A stretch of 64,000 bases of DNA, taken from NCBI GenBank assembly GCA_964482235.1, contig CAYZWU010000008.1, positions 62,001-126,000 of the forward strand, given 5' to 3'. The notes beneath the pieces are model-generated. The model saw only the letters and a list, made by a program, of their open reading frames with translations, ran no database searches and was not told where the DNA came from. Below, piece by piece: positions 18,032 to 26,552 of this stretch. Made by a program: the position numbers and the translations under genes. Positions within the stretch are counted from its first letter, which is position 1; each line of letters opens with the position of its first letter. This stretch comes from CAYZWU01 sp964482235 (GTDB lineage Bacteria > Planctomycetota > B15-G4 > CAYZWU01).

Positions 18032-19444
18032 GTGACACGTTTCCCGATAGTCCTGCTGCTCTTCTGCAGTCTCCTGCCGTGCCTCTTCCAGGGCTGCGAT
18101 TCGTCGAGCGAAAACGGCGAGGAGCTGCAAGGCGCCGTCCTGATCCTGCTCGACACGGTCCGTGCCGACAGGCTCTCCTGCTACGGCTACGAGCGCGAGA
18201 CCTCGCCCCGCCTGGAGCAGCTCGCCGACGAGGGCGTGCTCTTCGAGAAGGCGGTGTCCTTCGCACCCTGGACCCTGCCGTCCATGGTAAGCCTCTTCGC
18301 TGCGAACCGCGTCGGCTCCAGCGTCTTCGGCAAGACGCTGAACTACTCCCTCGTCGAGGAGCTCGCCGAGAAGGGGATCGCCACGGCAGGCATCACGGAA
18401 GGGGGCTTCGTCTCGAGCAAGCTCGGGTTCAACCTAGGCTTCTCCCTCTACGTGGACGAGGGCGGCGACGTGGAGGTCCAGCCCGACGGCCATTCGCTGA
18501 TCATGAAGATGGACGATCCCGAAGGACGGATCGAGAACACCTTCGGCCGGGCGAAGAAGTGGCTTGCCGAGCACAGGAACGAGAAGTTCTTCCTCTACAT
18601 ACACACCTACGAGGCGCACACTCCCTACACGCGGACGACCTTCACCGAGGGGATGAAGCCCGGCAAGGTGGGCGAGACCTTCACGCTGGACAAGCTCGAC
18701 CTTTTGCAGAGCGGCAAGCTCGTCTTCGACCGGAGCGAGAGGGAGTACCTCGATGCGCTTTACGACAGCGGGATCCTGAAGTGCGACGAGCAGGTCGGCG
18801 CCTTTCTCGACTACCTGAAGGAGATCGGCCTTCGCGACAAGACATTGGTCGTGGTGACCAGCGACCACGGCGAGGAGCTCGGCGATCATTACCCGTCCTT
18901 CTCGGGCGAGCACGGGCATTCGCTTTACGACGAGCTGCTCCTCGTGCCACTCATCGTGCATGATCCCACGGAGTCGTTCCCGAAGAACCGGATCGCAAGC
19001 CAGGTGCGGCTCATGGACGTGATGCCCACGATCACCGAAGCGCTCGGCGTGAAGCCGGGGCGGCGGACGGAGGGACGAAGCCTCAGACCGGTGATGCGCG
19101 GCGAGGAGACGCGAGGCCGCTCCGCCATCGGCGGGGTGACCAAGGCGGGACCCCAGAGGGTTTACGCGCGCTGGCTCGGCTACAAGAGCATCTGGGTGGT
19201 CGGTCCCCAGGCGGGCCGCTTTCCCCTGTCGCCCCAGCCGCCGCCCGTGGCGCTCTACGACCTGCGGGCCGATCCCGGTGAGACCAGGGACATCTCCGCT
19301 CGAAAGCCGGAGATCGTCAGGAAGATGCAGGAGGTCCTGCAAGGCATGGACTGGACGAAGGACGAACAGGAGCGCTTCTCACTGCCCGACAACATGGACG
19401 AGTCGCTGCGCGAGCGCCTGAAATCCCTGGGCTACATCCGTTAG
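18032..19444 (+). CDS. Lipoprotein of the sulfatase/alkaline phosphatase superfamily with Thr nucleophile
   Basis: 470 residues from GTG 18032, preferred over TTG 18026 because GGAGG lies 7 nt before it. A lipobox LFQGC (Cys22) predicts a membrane-anchored lipoprotein. The alkaline-phosphatase-superfamily core is present: Asp41 in 'LILLDTVRADRL', the nucleophile segment 'APWTLPSMVSLF' with Thr81 where true sulfatases carry Cys or Ser (CxPxR), 'SDHGEELGDH' for two metal ligands, and a 'GEHGHSLYDE' His. The Thr nucleophile points to a phospho- or phosphono-ester hydrolase or phosphotransferase (like LtaS or phosphopentomutase cores), not to a formylglycine sulfatase. The C-terminal 'LYDLRADPGETRDIS' tail is sulfatase-like. 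Substrate unknown. Confidence 0.85.
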   Translation: MTRFPIVLLLFCSLLPCLFQGCDSSSENGEELQGAVLILLDTVRADRLSCYGYERETSPRLEQLADEGVLFEKAVSFAPWTLPSMVSLFAANRVGSSVFGKTLNYSLVEELAEKGIATAGITEGGFVSSKLGFNLGFSLYVDEGGDVEVQPDGHSLIMKMDDPEGRIENTFGRAKKWLAEHRNEKFFLYIHTYEAHTPYTRTTFTEGMKPGKVGETFTLDKLDLLQSGKLVFDRSEREYLDALYDSGILKCDEQVGAFLDYLKEIGLRDKTLVVVTSDHGEELGDHYPSFSGEHGHSLYDELLLVPLIVHDPTESFPKNRIASQVRLMDVMPTITEALGVKPGRRTEGRSLRPVMRGEETRGRSAIGGVTKAGPQRVYARWLGYKSIWVVGPQAGRFPLSPQPPPVALYDLRADPGETRDISARKPEIVRKMQEVLQGMDWTKDEQERFSLPDNMDESLRERLKSLGYIR

Positions 19445-19446
19445 CG

Positions 19447-19458
19447 GGCCGTTGATAA
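19447..19458 (+). repeat. Interspersed 12-mer GGCCGTTGATAA, copy 2
   Basis: It starts directly at the stop codon of the preceding lipoprotein gene (TAG-C-GGGCC...). It is the counterpart of the copy at 11683-11694 with one mismatch on either side of the core. Confidence 0.4.
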
Positions 19459-19642
19459 ATTGCAGTCCGGGCGCAACGGCTCTTGGGTCGGGTTGCCGGG
19501 ACACTCGCGCCGGGATGCGGGGGCGGGCGTCGGGCCGGGGGAGCGATCGCGCCGCCTGGAAATTCCTCGTCGAGTTTTCCTGGAATAGAATGTATGTTGA
19601 GATCCAACATCAGCTCATGGAGACGGTATTAAGGAGATACCC

Positions 19643-20854
19643 ATGAAGAAGGTCGACGTCATGTTTCCGAGAGCCAGGATCCCCTACGGGACCTGGGGAA
19701 GCAGCTTCTTTCCCGCGTGGCAGTTGTCGCCCCTGGCCGAGGTCAACATCGGCCAGTTCGCCGGCGAGGCGGCAAACAGGATCCTGGGCCTCCGCAAGGT
19801 GCGGAAGAGCGCGCTCGAATATCTCGTGATCGGATCGACGATCCCGTGGCACTGGAAGTTCTGGACGGCGCCGCTGGTGTCGAGCTGCATGGGGCGGAGA
19901 ATTCCCGGCTTCCACGTGGAGCAGGCCTGCGCCACGGGACTTCAGGCCACGGTTCTGGCTGCGAGCCAGGTCGACTGCGGGGCGAACGACGTGGTGGGCG
20001 TTCTGACCTTCGACAGGACGAGCGATTCGCCGGTGGGGGTCTTCCCCGAGCGCCGCTCCTACGAGCGGACCCAGGCGATCAGCGACGTGTGGGACAACTT
20101 CGGATTCGATCCCGCCACGGGCAACGCGATGATCGCCACGGCCGGTCTGGCGGCCAGGAAGTACAGGATCGACCGCAGAGAGGTGGACGAGCTCACCGTT
20201 CACCGCTACGAGCAGTATTTCCAGGCCAGGGAATCGGGTTTCCTCGACCGCGTTCTCGTTCCCCTCGACGTGCTGAACGTGCAGGGCCGTCCGCTGGGAC
20301 GGGTGGACGACGACATGGGAGTGCGGCCGATCACCCTCGACTCGCTGAGGGCCATGAGGGAGCTCGACACCGGCATCACGGGCGGAACGCAGACCCACGC
20401 TTCCGACGGCATGGCGACCCTTCTCGTCACGACGCCGGAGAAGGCCCGCGAGCTCAGCCCGCGGCCCGAGATCGACATCTCCTTCGTGGCCAAGGCGGAG
20501 ATGCGGACGCTGCCGAGCTACATGCCCGAGGCGCCGGCCATGGCCGTGCAGAAGCTCCTCGACATGGCCGGCCTGACCATGGCGGACATGGCCGTGGTGA
20601 AGAACCACAACCCCTTCGCGGTGAACGACGCCATCTTCGCGCAGATGCTCGATTACGACTGGCACGGGATGAACAACACCGGCTGCCCGCTGGTCTGGGG
20701 CCACCCCCAGGGCCCGACCCTCACGCGCGTGCTGATCGAGGCGCTCGAGGAAGCCGTCGATCTGGGAGGCGGCTACGTGCTGATCTTCGGCTGCGCGGCC
20801 GGGGATGTGGGTATCGCGGCCATCCTGAAAGTGAGTGAAGGAGGGAACCAGTAA
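19643..20854 (+). CDS. Thiolase (acetyl-CoA acyltransferase family)
   Basis: 403 residues with AAGGAG before the ATG. Nucleophile Cys96 sits in 'VEQACATGLQA'. Further thiolase blocks are 'GGTQTHASDGMA', 'VVKNHNPFAVND' (replacing the common NEAFA), 'GCPLVWGHPQGPTLTR' with the active-site His, and a C-terminal 'GCAAGDVG' where the usual motif is CxGxG. Cys and both His positions are therefore kept but with unusual neighbours. Reaction: thiolytic cleavage of 3-ketoacyl-CoA or the reverse condensation in the cytoplasm. The next gene starts inside its stop codon (TAATG) and encodes the preceding two beta-oxidation steps, so together they form a compact beta-oxidation-type unit. Confidence 0.88.
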   Translation: MKKVDVMFPRARIPYGTWGSSFFPAWQLSPLAEVNIGQFAGEAANRILGLRKVRKSALEYLVIGSTIPWHWKFWTAPLVSSCMGRRIPGFHVEQACATGLQATVLAASQVDCGANDVVGVLTFDRTSDSPVGVFPERRSYERTQAISDVWDNFGFDPATGNAMIATAGLAARKYRIDRREVDELTVHRYEQYFQARESGFLDRVLVPLDVLNVQGRPLGRVDDDMGVRPITLDSLRAMRELDTGITGGTQTHASDGMATLLVTTPEKARELSPRPEIDISFVAKAEMRTLPSYMPEAPAMAVQKLLDMAGLTMADMAVVKNHNPFAVNDAIFAQMLDYDWHGMNNTGCPLVWGHPQGPTLTRVLIEALEEAVDLGGGYVLIFGCAAGDVGIAAILKVSEGGNQ

Positions 20855-22944
20855 TGACGACGTCAATGAGACAGAGCACACTCGAGACGATGGGACTCGG
20901 TACGGTTCTCGAGATCTTTCAGCGCGGATCGCTTCCCGCCGGCCCCGCCGACCTGGTCGACCAGGTGTTCGGCGACTCTTCCGATCGCGGCTCCCTTGTC
21001 ATCTCGGGCGCCAACGGCATCGTGGGAGCCGGCAAGGCGATGCAGTTCGCCTCGCGGCTCGCACCCTACAAAGTACCCATCGTTGCCCTCGACTTTCCCG
21101 GCGTTCCCGACGGGATCGGTGCGCAGTACGCCGGCCTGGAGCGGGCCTTCGGCCGGAGCGGGGCCGGCGCGATCATGGAGAACGTGATCCAGCTCTCCTA
21201 CAGCGGCGAGAAGCTGCCGTCGCGCCTGAAGGAGTTCAACCCGCGGTTTCTCCTTGAAGCCATCCCCGAGATCCTGGAGATCAAGAAGGCGCACTACGAG
21301 ATCTTCCGCGCCGCGTTCCCGGAGATCGCGATACGCTCCGTCACGTCGGGCTTTCCGGCATCGCAGCTTGGCGTGGGGATCGCCCACCCGGCGTTCCCGC
21401 ACGAGATCAACAAGATCTGGGAGATCGTGGAGCCCGAGACCTCGGCCGTGACCCAGCTCTTCTGGGCCCTGGGCATGATCCCCATGCCGGTGGGCGACCA
21501 CTGGTCCTTCGTCCTGGACGTATTGTTCTGCGGCCTCACCATGGCCGGGATCCGGTACCACGAGGCGTCGAACATGCCTTACTGGAAGATCGACAAGTAC
21601 GTCCGCAGGGATCTCGGCCCGAATCCGTTCCGGGCGCACGATGCGATCGGCGCCAAGGGCGCCAACTTCCTCTCCTGGTCGTGCCTCCATCACCTGAGCC
21701 AGCATTACGGCGAGCTCTTCACTCCGCCGGCCGGGCTCGACGAGCGCAAGGACAGCGGGGACAACTGGTATCCGCTGAACCACTTCCGGCCGCTGGTCAA
21801 CTGGACGCTGTCAGGTGGCGAGGAGGAGGAGTACAAGGCCTGGATCGAGGGGCCGCTCTTCCAGATGGCCAGCCTTCTCCTGCAGGAGAAGCGGGCCCAC
21901 CTCAGCTACATCAACTCGATCGGCGAGCTCTGCGCCCAGTTCCAGAGCGGGATCCTGGCCGTGATCCGCCGCGCCGGGCCGGAGCAGGCGATCAGGACGG
22001 TCGAAGCCTATCACGCCCTCCATCCCGAGGCAGGGAAGGAGTGCTGGTTCCCGGCCGTGTTCGAGACCGTTGGCGATTCCGCCTGGCAGCAGCTCTACGT
22101 GAACGCCGAGCACGACGGGAACGTGGGCGCCATCACACTGAGCCGCGAGAGCTACAACCGCGACGTGGACGAGGAGCTGAACAGGGCGATCGACTGGCTG
22201 AAGGCCGAGGGAATCAGGAGCGTGATCGTGAGCGGCGACTTCCACCTGGCCACGCAGCTGGTGGGGGCGGACACGAACGAGTTCTTCCCGGCTCTCCAGG
22301 ATGCGGCCGCGGGGATCCGGATCGCGGAGACCTGGTCCCGCACCGCCAGGCGCCTGCACGACGAGTTCGACGTCTCCGTCGGCTTCATCGACGGCAAGCG
22401 CTGCCTCGGCGGGATGCTCGAGCTCCTCATGCACTGTCACTACGTCGTGTCCGTCGACGATGCGTCGCTGGGCATGCCCGAGGTCACCCTGCCGGTGGTC
22501 CCCGGCATGGAGGGCTGCCACTGGCCGTTCCGCAAGGCCGCTTCCGACGCCTGGCCGAAGCTCTTCAACCTCCTGCTCGAGGGCAGGCCGGTCAAGGCCA
22601 AGGACGCCGTCGGGTGGCTGATCGATTTCGCCGGTCCGCTGGACGACGCGCTGAAGACGACGTGGAAGATCGCCTCGGGCAAAGATCACGGCCTCAAGAG
22701 GCGAAGTGTGGAGCAGGGGGCCCTGAAGGGCATGCCGTCCGAACCGACAGGAGTGAAGGCCACGGCCAACCCGGCGATGGTGGCGGCGCGGAAGGCGATC
22801 TTCGCCAACATCCGCCAGAGCTGCGAGGCAACCCTCGCCGAGGCGATCACGGTGCAGGCCCGGAACTCGGGAGAGTTCATGACCAGCAATGTGTGCGTCA
22901 AGGGTGTGGTCGGCGCGGCCTGCAGCAAGACCATGACCGTGTGA
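20854..22944 (+). CDS. 3-hydroxyacyl-CoA dehydrogenase / enoyl-CoA hydratase fusion (HADH domain first)
   Basis: 696 residues. The N-terminal half is a divergent hydroxyacyl-CoA dehydrogenase: 'VISGANGIVGAGKAMQFA' in place of the classic GAGTMG loop, then 'SVTSGFPASQLGVGIAHPAFPHEINKIWEIVEPETS', which corresponds to the SNTS...H(F)FNP..EVV block with the catalytic His. The C-terminal half (about 415-696) is a crotonase domain with 'CLGGMLELLMHCHYVVS' and 'LGMPEVTLPVVPGMEG', including one catalytic Glu region. E. coli FadB has the hydratase first, so the order is reversed. It overlaps the thiolase stop by 1 nt. The chain length or side-chain substrate cannot be inferred. The altered nucleotide loop leaves some doubt about NAD binding. 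Confidence 0.82.
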   Translation: MTTSMRQSTLETMGLGTVLEIFQRGSLPAGPADLVDQVFGDSSDRGSLVISGANGIVGAGKAMQFASRLAPYKVPIVALDFPGVPDGIGAQYAGLERAFGRSGAGAIMENVIQLSYSGEKLPSRLKEFNPRFLLEAIPEILEIKKAHYEIFRAAFPEIAIRSVTSGFPASQLGVGIAHPAFPHEINKIWEIVEPETSAVTQLFWALGMIPMPVGDHWSFVLDVLFCGLTMAGIRYHEASNMPYWKIDKYVRRDLGPNPFRAHDAIGAKGANFLSWSCLHHLSQHYGELFTPPAGLDERKDSGDNWYPLNHFRPLVNWTLSGGEEEEYKAWIEGPLFQMASLLLQEKRAHLSYINSIGELCAQFQSGILAVIRRAGPEQAIRTVEAYHALHPEAGKECWFPAVFETVGDSAWQQLYVNAEHDGNVGAITLSRESYNRDVDEELNRAIDWLKAEGIRSVIVSGDFHLATQLVGADTNEFFPALQDAAAGIRIAETWSRTARRLHDEFDVSVGFIDGKRCLGGMLELLMHCHYVVSVDDASLGMPEVTLPVVPGMEGCHWPFRKAASDAWPKLFNLLLEGRPVKAKDAVGWLIDFAGPLDDALKTTWKIASGKDHGLKRRSVEQGALKGMPSEPTGVKATANPAMVAARKAIFANIRQSCEATLAEAITVQARNSGEFMTSNVCVKGVVGAACSKTMTV

Positions 22945-22977
22945 GCGGGGGCGGCTGAATCGCAAGCCGTCTTGCCG

Positions 22978-24633
22978 TCATCGACCGTTGCTTTCCCGCT
23001 GTTCCTCTTCCGGAGCAGCGGGAGGCGGCTCCTTCACAAGGGCCAGCTCCTGGCGCGGATCGAGCCTCGCCTTCTCGAGAGGCGCGTCGCTTTCGAAGGC
23101 GACGACACAGGGATCGGAGAGACGGTCGGTGAAGCGGACCTCTCTCGTACCGTCGGTGAAGACGGCCTCGACCGGCACGGGCATCTTCAACGTGCCGCGG
23201 CACGTCACCGTGATTTCCGTCACGTAGCGACCCTTTTCCTCCCTGCATTTCCGGGAGGTGATCTCGTAGGAGAGGAACCTGTTCGAGCGAACCCACTGGT
23301 CGAAGAACCAGCCGAGATCCTGGCCGCTCACCTTCTCGCAGATCTGCTGGAACTCGCGGGCGCCGAGGCGGCGTCCCACGTATTCGGCCAGGCATCGCCC
23401 CACGATGCGGTCGAAGGTCTTTCGTCCCAGGACGCAGTTGAGGGCGCTGATGATGGCGTAACCCTTGCCGTGGATCACCACGTTGTTGAAGTCGAAATCG
23501 ATCTTGCCGTACGCCTCTGAGGAGACGGCCACCGTGGTGTCGTGTCCTTCCTGATGACCCTTCAGGTAGGTCTCGATGAACCGGCTGTGCCTGCGCATGC
23601 CCCACCCCTTGGCCAGGGCGTATTCCCTGTCCGCGTAGATCCCCAGGCCGATCCAGAGCCAGCCGGGAAAGTCCTTCTCCAGGACATACTCCCCGAAGTA
23701 CTGGTGTCCGATCTCGTGGGCCGTGATCCATTTCCAGTGCAGGTCCGAAGCGTCGGCCTTCTTTTCCTGACCGTGAATCACCACGATCGAGGTGGCCATC
23801 GGATAGCCGCCCATGGGGCGGGCGCCGCCGGGCACGATGGTGAGGCTCGGGTACGGGTAGAATCCGAAGCGCTCGCGATAGAACTCGATCACGTCCTTCG
23901 CCGTGTCGAGGAGAAGGCGGGCGCAGTTCGTTCCCTTCGGCGTGAAGAGGCATCGGACAGCGACGTCGCCCGCCTCGGTCTCGGCAGCGAGGTGCCCCTT
24001 GCCGAGGAAGAGCGCGAAGGAGCGGACGTTCTCGGCGCAGTAGTAGCCGGATTTACGATCGAGGCGGCCGCTCGCGGCCAGGGCGTAGCCCCTGGGAGAA
24101 ACCACCTTGACGGCGAAGTCGTCGTGCCCATGGCGGCGACCGGTACCCGCGCCGGCGTCCCAGAGGATCCGGGGAAACCAGCCGGAGATCTTGATCTGGC
24201 TCCCGCGCTTCCGGAGCCTTCTTTCGAACTCGATCTTGAGCTCCACCGATTCGCCCGACTTGAGCGGCCTGGGGAGGCTGATCCGCGTCTGGCTGCCGGC
24301 CGAGGATCGTGCCGCCTCGTCCGGGACGGGAATGGCCCGCCCCTGCGCCTCGATGGCCTTGATCCCGCCTCCGGCCGGGTACCAGTCCAGGACCAGGTCG
24401 AGAATCACGCTCGATGTCGTGTTGACGAACCGGATGGTCTCCCTGCCGGTCAGGGTCGAAGCGGACGAATCGATTTTGCAGTCGATTGTGTAAAGAGCCC
24501 GCAGGGGAGTCCTGCCTGCCTCGCTCTGTTCATCGCTGGCCGCTCTCGGCTGGACGGGGTGAGCCTCGGCGGGGGACGCCGCACCGAGAAGCGCCAGCAG
24601 GAGAGTGCACACGAACCAGTAGGTCTTGCCCAT
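22978..24633 (-). CDS. Exported M1-like (gluzincin) protein with altered third zinc ligand
   Basis: 551 residues with a signal peptide (cleavage near AEA-HPV, residue 24). The N-terminal domain is the saddle-like beta domain of M1 aminopeptidases. The gluzincin motif HEIGH is at 306-310. The block that normally reads WLNEG and gives the third Zn ligand reads WLWIG (325-329), with Ile in place of Glu, and the usual GAMEN stretch reads as 'MGGYPM'. A Tyr-containing 'SSEAYGKIDFDFNNVVIHGKGYAIISAL' region follows as in active family members. It may thus be an altered peptidase with another ligand (Glu315 or Glu319) or an inactive binding protein. It is divergent from the TlpA gene with 278 nt between. 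Confidence 0.82.
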   Translation of the reverse strand: MGKTYWFVCTLLLALLGAASPAEAHPVQPRAASDEQSEAGRTPLRALYTIDCKIDSSASTLTGRETIRFVNTTSSVILDLVLDWYPAGGGIKAIEAQGRAIPVPDEAARSSAGSQTRISLPRPLKSGESVELKIEFERRLRKRGSQIKISGWFPRILWDAGAGTGRRHGHDDFAVKVVSPRGYALAASGRLDRKSGYYCAENVRSFALFLGKGHLAAETEAGDVAVRCLFTPKGTNCARLLLDTAKDVIEFYRERFGFYPYPSLTIVPGGARPMGGYPMATSIVVIHGQEKKADASDLHWKWITAHEIGHQYFGEYVLEKDFPGWLWIGLGIYADREYALAKGWGMRRHSRFIETYLKGHQEGHDTTVAVSSEAYGKIDFDFNNVVIHGKGYAIISALNCVLGRKTFDRIVGRCLAEYVGRRLGAREFQQICEKVSGQDLGWFFDQWVRSNRFLSYEITSRKCREEKGRYVTEITVTCRGTLKMPVPVEAVFTDGTREVRFTDRLSDPCVVAFESDAPLEKARLDPRQELALVKEPPPAAPEEEQRESNGR

Positions 24634-24911
24634 TTTTTTGTCCCTTCTCGTGGTCGCTTTCCGCTTCGAGCCGGAAAGGCTGCTGACAGGGTCGCTCGAT
24701 CCGGCAGCATCCTGTCAACCACCTGCCGACGCCGGGATTCCTTTCTTGATGGTATGCTGCAGGCCGCTCTCTGCAAAACCGAAAATAACGAGGTCCGGCG
24801 CGTGGCCCGGAGCGGGTTCCCGCAAAGGTCGCCAACGATTTCTTGCAGCATTGGAGTATAATGCCGGCATGAGGACAATCCCGGCAGCGCTTTGCCAGAG
24901 AGGAGCCACCA

Positions 24912-26027
24912 ATGATGGGAAAAACCGGATTTCTCCTGTTGTTCCTTTGCGCCCTGATGCCTTCCTCGTTGTGCGGCGACGAGGCCTACGAGAAGCTCAG
25001 GAATGACTATGACAGCAGCGTGGAGGCATGGTACGCAAGCCTGCAGGAGATGGCCGAACAAGACGGCGGCTTCGGTTCGTCCGATCTGCCTCCTCATCCC
25101 GCCGTTCGGTTCATTCCTCGCTTCAAGGCCTTTGCGCAGGAGCGGGCCGGAAAACCCGAGGCGATCCCCGCCCTCGTCTGGCTCATCGCCGACGCGACCA
25201 AGCAGGCCCGCAGCAAGGAAAGCGCGGCAGCAGCTGCCTGGGCTCTCGATGAGCTGACAGGACGCCACTGCGCCCAGGCCGCTCTCGGCGGCGAGCTCCC
25301 GAACCTGATCTTCGCGGGGAGCTATGTCTCCCCCGAGAAGCTCAAGGCCCTGAACCGGCAGGTCCTGGCGAAGAACAAGGACAAGACCGCCCTGTCGTGG
25401 GCGACCTTTGCCCTGGGTTTCCTGATCTACAGCGAGGGCTGGAACGAAGAAACTGCAGTGAAAGGTCCGGACCGGCCGGCAAAAGCCCTGGTGTTCTTCA
25501 AGAAAACGGTGTCGGCGTATGAAGGAACGCAGGCGGCCACGTGGGCGGCCAGCTTCGTCTTCGAACTGGAGCGCCTCCAGGTCGGGATGAAGGCGCCCGA
25601 CATCGTGGGGACCGATGTGAACGAAAAGACTATCCGGCTCTCCGACTTTCTGGGCCGGGTCGTGGTCATCAACTTCTGGGGCTTCTGGTGAGGCCCTTGC
25701 GTCGCCATGCTCCCTCACGAGCGTGAGATGGCGGCCCGTCTGAAGGACAGGCCTTTCACGCTTCTCGGGATCAACAGCGACGAGAGCCGGTCGGCTCTGA
25801 AGGAGATCATCGAAAAGGAGAAGGTCACCTGGCCGAACATCTTCGGCGGCCCCACGGCAACGAACGAGTTCGCCTCGAGGTGGAACGTCTACTCCTGGCC
25901 CACGATCTACGTGCTCGATCACAAGGGGGTGATCCGGTTCAAGGGGCTTCGCGACGAGACTCTGGAGAAGGCGGTCATCCGGCTTCTGGACGAGATGCCT
26001 ACGGCTGAACAGAAATCTCGTCGATGA
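24912..26027 (+). CDS. TlpA-like thioredoxin-fold protein, probable selenoprotein (active site W-Sec-GPC)
   Basis: A signal peptide (MMGKTGFLLLFLCAL...SLCG) is followed by a helical N-terminal domain (about 20-200) and a redoxin/TlpA domain (about 205-370). The frame is read through TGA at 25689-25691: 'VVVINFWGFW-TGA-GPCVAMLPHE'. Family proteins have WCGPC here, so TGA stands exactly at the resolving/attacking Cys (position 260), with Cys263 kept. The domain then continues normally ('LLGINSDES', 'WPNIFGG', cis-Pro segment 'YSWPTIYVLD') to a TAA/TGA-region stop at 26027. A SECIS-like stem-loop starts 10 nt after the TGA. Total 371 residues if TGA is read. Role: periplasmic thiol-disulfide or peroxide chemistry. 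The 3' end overlaps the convergent BMC operon by 29 nt. An ordinary nonsense mutation is the alternative. Confidence 0.85.
25701..25735 (+). promoter_or_regulatory. Candidate bacterial SECIS stem-loop downstream of the in-frame TGA
   Basis: The lower stem GTCGCCAT (25701-25708) pairs with ATGGCGGC (25728-25735), 8 bp with one G-U pair. A 5-nt bulge follows on the 5' side, then the upper stem CTCAC (25714-25718) pairs with GTGAG (25723-25727), closing the loop GAGC (25719-25722). The loop begins with G and lies 27 nt after the TGA. Bacterial SECIS elements need a G in the first two loop positions and a loop 16-37 nt from TGA, so the geometry fits. Confidence 0.65.
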
Positions 26028-26271
26028 TGCCCACCACCATGGACCGCACCGGGGCGAGGGGGTCGTCCATGATCTGGCGGGAGCCGTTTCCCTCGTCGAG
26101 AACGAGCACCGTCTCGCCGGCCCCGGCACCGATGGCGTCGAGGGCGATGATGTAGCGTCCCGTGGGTTGCCCCGCGGCGTCGAGCCTGTCCACGATGAGG
26201 ATCTTCCTGTTGTTCATCGCGTCGTGATGGATGGTGGAGAAGAGATTCCCGGCAACGCGTCCGATGATCAT
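25999..26271 (-). CDS. BMC-P shell pentamer protein (EutN/CcmL family), copy 1
   Basis: 90 residues. 'MIIGRVAGNLFSTIHHDAMNNRKILIVDRLD', 'DAIGAGAGETVLVLDEGNGSRQIM' and 'VRSMVVGIIDEISV' are the beta-barrel signatures of EutN/CcmL (PF03319), which caps the vertices of the icosahedral shell. It is the last gene of the BMC operon, with an ATGA-type 4-nt overlap with the preceding pentamer gene. Its 3' end overlaps the selenoprotein gene. It is most similar in style to classical EutN. One of three pentamer paralogues here. Confidence 0.95.
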   Translation of the reverse strand: MIIGRVAGNLFSTIHHDAMNNRKILIVDRLDAAGQPTGRYIIALDAIGAGAGETVLVLDEGNGSRQIMDDPLAPVRSMVVGIIDEISVQP

Positions 26272-26552
26272 GGTTCCCCTTCCTCGTCCAGATTGACGCC
26301 GTCCACGATGCCGATGATCGCGTGATCCACGGGGACGAACCAGGGATCGAGGGCCAGCGCCGCCTCCCGGCTGGCTTCCCAGTAGACCAGTTCGCCCGGC
26401 CCGGCCATGCGCGTCCCGTCGGCGCAGACGATCGGGCTTCCCTCGACCTCTCCCCTCTTGTCAAGGGGCTGCACCCAGAGCAAGGGAACGCCCTCGAGAC
26501 CCTCGTAGACCACGGCCGGAACCACTCTGCCCACAACCCTACCGAGATACAT
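26268..26552 (-). CDS. BMC-P shell pentamer protein (EutN/CcmL family), copy 2
   Basis: 94 residues. 'MYLGRVVGRVVPAVVYEGLEGVPLLWVQPLD', 'MAGPGELVYWEASREAALAL' and 'VDHAIIGIVDGVNLDEE' identify the pentamer fold. The loop between strands ('GEVEGSPIVCADGTR') diverges from copies 1 and 3, and the usual GAGxGE element reads GPGE. It overlaps the BMC-T stop by 14 nt and the next gene by 4 nt, so translation is tightly coupled. Divergent pentamers may occupy different vertices or plug different faces of the shell. Confidence 0.93.
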   Translation of the reverse strand: MYLGRVVGRVVPAVVYEGLEGVPLLWVQPLDKRGEVEGSPIVCADGTRMAGPGELVYWEASREAALALDPWFVPVDHAIIGIVDGVNLDEEGEP

